Shown: piece by piece, positions 61,519 to 64,000 of the stretch
How positions within the stretch are numbered: the stretch's first letter is position 1
Layout: each line of letters starts with the position of its first letter
From: Psychromarinibacter halotolerans
Lineage (GTDB): Bacteria > Pseudomonadota > Alphaproteobacteria > Rhodobacterales > Rhodobacteraceae
Direction: 5' to 3'
NCBI RefSeq assembly: GCF_029168315.1
Contig: NZ_JARGYD010000003.1
Location: 434,001 to 498,000, forward strand
DNA: 64,000 nt
The notes under the pieces: model-generated
The model's input: only the letters and a program-made list of their open reading frames with translations
Told to the model about the DNA's origin: nothing
The model's database searches: none
Program-made: the position numbers and the translations under genes

Positions 61519-62336
61519 GCTACGCCTTCCCGTCCGGCGGCCTGCCGGATCAAGCGACCAGTGCCGAAGGCTCGGCAGTGTTCACAACAGCCTACGCGGT
61601 GCTGCCCGCAATCACGCACCGTGACATCGTGACCAGCTTCTTCCCGACGTGGCACAATCACCGCGCCTGGATCTTCGCACGTCCGCTGTCCGGCTTTGCC
61701 GAAACCTTCGCCCAATACGCGGTCGAGATCATGCCCGGCGGCGGTAGCGCCGACCCCGAGCCCGACCGCGACGCGCAAGCGGTGCTGTTCATCGCGCGCG
61801 GCAAGGCGCGGCTGACGCTGGGCGCCGACAATCACGAACTGACCGAAGGCACCTTCGTGTACCTGCCTGCCGCCGCGCCGTGGCAGCTGTGGAACATCTA
61901 TGACGAGCCCTGCGGCTTTCACTGGATCCGCAAGAAATACGTCCACGCCCGGGGCATGACCGTGCCCGAACCGCTGATCATCCATGAAAGCGACGTGCCG
62001 GTTTCGCCGATGCCGGAATGCGACGGCAAGTGGGGCACGCAGCGGTTCCTGGACCCGCTGGATCTGGCCTACGACTTCCACGTCAACATCGTCACGTTCC
62101 AGCCCGGCGGCCGCATTCCCTTCGCCGAAACGCATGTGATGGAACACGGGCTGTACGTGTTGCAGGGCACGGCGCGGTATCTTCTGAACCAGGACTGGGT
62201 CGAGGTCGGGCCGGGCGATTTCATGTGGCTGCGCGCCTTCTGCCCGCAGGCCTGCATCGCCACCGGGGAAGAACCCTTCCGCTATCTTCTCTACAAGGAC
62301 GTCAACCGGCATCCATCCCTGACGGCGCTGAAATGA
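61515..62336 (+). CDS. allE: (S)-ureidoglycine aminohydrolase
   Basis: 273 residues, a bicupin. The second cupin carries the metal site FAETHVMEHGLYVLQG (Glu, two His), and the tail YLLYKDVNRHP matches UGLYAH/YlbA. It releases ammonia from ureidoglycine giving ureidoglycolate. GTG 61515 overlaps the puuE-uraD stop; ATGA leads to the lyase gene. Confidence 0.9.
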   Translation: MSYAFPSGGLPDQATSAEGSAVFTTAYAVLPAITHRDIVTSFFPTWHNHRAWIFARPLSGFAETFAQYAVEIMPGGGSADPEPDRDAQAVLFIARGKARLTLGADNHELTEGTFVYLPAAAPWQLWNIYDEPCGFHWIRKKYVHARGMTVPEPLIIHESDVPVSPMPECDGKWGTQRFLDPLDLAYDFHVNIVTFQPGGRIPFAETHVMEHGLYVLQGTARYLLNQDWVEVGPGDFMWLRAFCPQACIATGEEPFRYLLYKDVNRHPSLTALK

Positions 62337-62824
62337 CCCTGACGCTGACCGCCGAGCCGCTGACCGCAGCCGCCTTTGCCCCGTTCGGCGACGTGCTGGA
62401 GGCTTCGGGCGACCCGGACAAGATCATCAACCAAGGCCTCTGCGGCCGGTTTCACGACCGGGCGCGGATGGACTTCGGGCCGGACGGACGCGCCGGGATC
62501 TCGGTCTTCCGGGCCGAACTGCGGACCCTTCCGCTGACGCTGGATATGGTCGAACGCCACCCCGAGGGCAGTCAGGCTTTCCTGCCGCTGGATCGCGAAC
62601 CGTTCCTTGTGATCGTGGCTGAAGACGCGGGCGGCAAGCCCGGTACGCCCCGCGCCTTCGTCACCGCGCCGGGACAGGGCGTTAACTATATGCGCAACAC
62701 TTGGCACGGCGTGCTTACGCCGGTGGCAGGAAACGGCCTTTTCGCCGTCGTTGATCGCATCGGGGACACCCCGAACCTCGAAGAACTCTGGTTCGACAGC
62801 CCGTACCGTGTAACGCTTCCGTGA
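62333..62824 (+). CDS. allA: Ureidoglycolate lyase
   Basis: 163 residues, typical AllA length. FAPFGDVLEASGDPDKIINQG at the N-terminus, the SQAFLPLDREPFLVIVA core and the conserved YMRNTWHGVLTPV site. It splits ureidoglycolate to glyoxylate and urea. Start overlaps the upstream stop (ATGA). Confidence 0.94.
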   Translation: MTLTLTAEPLTAAAFAPFGDVLEASGDPDKIINQGLCGRFHDRARMDFGPDGRAGISVFRAELRTLPLTLDMVERHPEGSQAFLPLDREPFLVIVAEDAGGKPGTPRAFVTAPGQGVNYMRNTWHGVLTPVAGNGLFAVVDRIGDTPNLEELWFDSPYRVTLP

Positions 62825-62875
62825 ACGGGTCCGGCAGAAGGCCCTTTTCCCGCACACACGGAAAGGAACAGGGAC

Positions 62876-64000
62876 ATGGCCGACACCAGCATCGGAACCC
62901 CGGAACAGCTAAAAGACCCGAACTACACGCCGCCCGTGTGGCAGGCGATTCCGCTGGGCATCCAGCATGTGATGGCGATGTTCATCGCCAATGTGACACC
63001 CGCGATCATCGTCGCCGGTGCGGCGGGCTTCGGCTTTGGCTCGAACTCTCCGGATTTCCCGGAACTGCTGTACCTGATCCAGATGTCGATGCTGTTTGCC
63101 GGCATCGCCACCCTGCTGCAGACCATCACGGTCGGCCCGGTCGGCGCGGCGCTGCCCATCGTGCAAGGCACGTCCTTCGCCTTCATCCCGATCATGATCC
63201 CGCTGGTCGCGGGCAAGGGAGTCGACGCGCTGGCCGCGCTGTTCGGCGGTGTCGTGGTCGGCGGCCTGTTCCACGCCTGCATCGGCTTCTTCATCGGCCG
63301 GATCAGGTTCGCCCTGCCGCCGCTGGTCACCGGCCTTGTGGTCACCATGATCGGCCTTGCGTTGGTGCAGGTCGGCATCCAGTACGCCGCTGGCGGCGTG
63401 CCCGCCAAGGGGACCGAGGAATACGGCTCGCTTCTGAACTGGTCGGCGGCGCTGGTGGTTATCTTCGTCACGCTGGGCTTCAAGTTCTTCGCCAAGGGGA
63501 TGCTGGCGGTCTCGGCGGTGCTGATCGGCCTGCTGGTCGGCTATGTCTATGCCATCCTTGTCGGGATGCTGCCGACCTCGGCGATCTCGGGATCGTGGAG
63601 CAACGCGGCCGCCTTCGCCTTGCCCCAGCCCTTCAAGTACGGCTTCGAGTTCTCGGCCGCCGCCGTTCTGGGCTTTTGCCTGATGGCCTTCGTCTCGGCG
63701 GTTGAGACCGTTGGCGACGTGTCGGGCATCGTGAAAGGGGGCGCCGGACGCGAGGCGACGGACAAGGAAATTCAGGGCGCAACCTTCGCGGACGGGGTCG
63801 GCACCGCACTGGCCGGTCTGTTCGGCGGTTTCCCGAACACCTCGTTCAGCCAGAACGTCGGTCTGATCGCCATGACCGGCGTCATGAGCCGCCACGTGGT
63901 CACCTTCGGCGCGATCTTCCTGATCATCTGCGGGCTGGTGCCCAAAATCGGCGGCGTGATCCGCACTGTCCCGATCGAAGTGCTGGGCGGCGGCGTGATC
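62876..64000 (+). CDS. NCS2 (uracil/xanthine/urate) permease, partial
   Basis: 375 residues visible, cut by the right edge. NCS2 features: LGIQHVMAMFIANVTPAIIV in helix 1, PIVQGTSFAFIPIM, SAVETVGDVSGI with the conserved Glu, and NTSFSQNVGLIAMTG with QNxG. Its place after the uricolytic genes suggests uptake of xanthine or urate. AGGGAC precedes ATG 62876. Confidence 0.93.
   Translation, partial: MADTSIGTPEQLKDPNYTPPVWQAIPLGIQHVMAMFIANVTPAIIVAGAAGFGFGSNSPDFPELLYLIQMSMLFAGIATLLQTITVGPVGAALPIVQGTSFAFIPIMIPLVAGKGVDALAALFGGVVVGGLFHACIGFFIGRIRFALPPLVTGLVVTMIGLALVQVGIQYAAGGVPAKGTEEYGSLLNWSAALVVIFVTLGFKFFAKGMLAVSAVLIGLLVGYVYAILVGMLPTSAISGSWSNAAAFALPQPFKYGFEFSAAAVLGFCLMAFVSAVETVGDVSGIVKGGAGREATDKEIQGATFADGVGTALAGLFGGFPNTSFSQNVGLIAMTGVMSRHVVTFGAIFLIICGLVPKIGGVIRTVPIEVLGGGVI

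Overview
The window is chromosomal DNA from a high-GC alphaproteobacterium, most likely a marine member of the Rhodobacteraceae/Roseobacter group. The evidence is the trimethylamine monooxygenase/TMAO demethylase pair (tmm-tdm), the rsfS-rlmH-gpmI-envC-ctpA-rppH block, a FYDLN-acid protein next to tRNA-Ala, and the many ATGA/GTGA gene overlaps. I see no phage genes, transposases, insertion sequences or CRISPR arrays. The first gene (mgsC) and the last gene (an NCS2 permease) are cut by the window edges.

Positions 1-27271 form an amine and one-carbon catabolic region. It holds an N-methylglutamate-synthase-type operon (mgsABC, 1-2456), an XRE-cupin regulator, a dimethylglycine/sarcosine-dehydrogenase-like flavoprotein coupled to a choline-kinase-like protein, and a class III PLP enzyme coupled to a second APH-type kinase. 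An SDR and a copper-delivery operon (DUF2946, YcnI-PCuAC fusion, Sco) follow. Next come tdm-tmm and, divergent from them, an overlapping amidotransferase/hydrolase/GMC oxidoreductase operon. The region ends with a VOC protein, a DHA2 exporter, a cytochrome P450 overlapped with a glutamine-synthetase-like ligase, and an ammonium transporter with a 57-residue membrane protein behind it. The likely carbon and nitrogen flow is TMA to TMAO to DMA plus formaldehyde, and methylamine through N-methylglutamate. A motif containing GAAACTTTCTT recurs before mgsA and amt, with related copies before the regulator gene and the ligase, which suggests a common regulon.

Positions 27273-30438 form a zinc-uptake operon of the ZrgA type behind a Zur-box-like palindrome. 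Then come tRNA-Pro(CGG), an EamA permease, the leucine genes leuB and leuCD (with a probable leaderless small ORF before leuC), an endonuclease/phosphatase-family protein, a membrane protein and a 640-bp region without a convincing gene.

Positions 38520-51194 are mostly housekeeping: an MscS channel, a YihY/BrkB protein, the rsfS to rppH block interrupted by two reverse-strand insertions (a GNAT gene, and a deacetylase/NTF2 pair), a GntR regulator, a YgjP-type metallopeptidase, the FYDLN-acid protein and tRNA-Ala(GGC).

Positions 51453-64000 hold an LprI-MliC fusion (putative lysozyme inhibitor) and L-lactate dehydrogenase. A fully overlapped arsenic operon follows (arsR-arsC fusion, GAPDH, arsJ, ACR3), able in principle to export both arsenite and arsenylated 3-phosphoglycerate. 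After a TetR regulator comes a purine-catabolic cluster (puuD, hiuH, a puuE-uraD fusion, ureidoglycine aminohydrolase, ureidoglycolate lyase, NCS2 permease) that turns urate towards glyoxylate, ammonia and urea. Allantoate amidohydrolase is not in the window.
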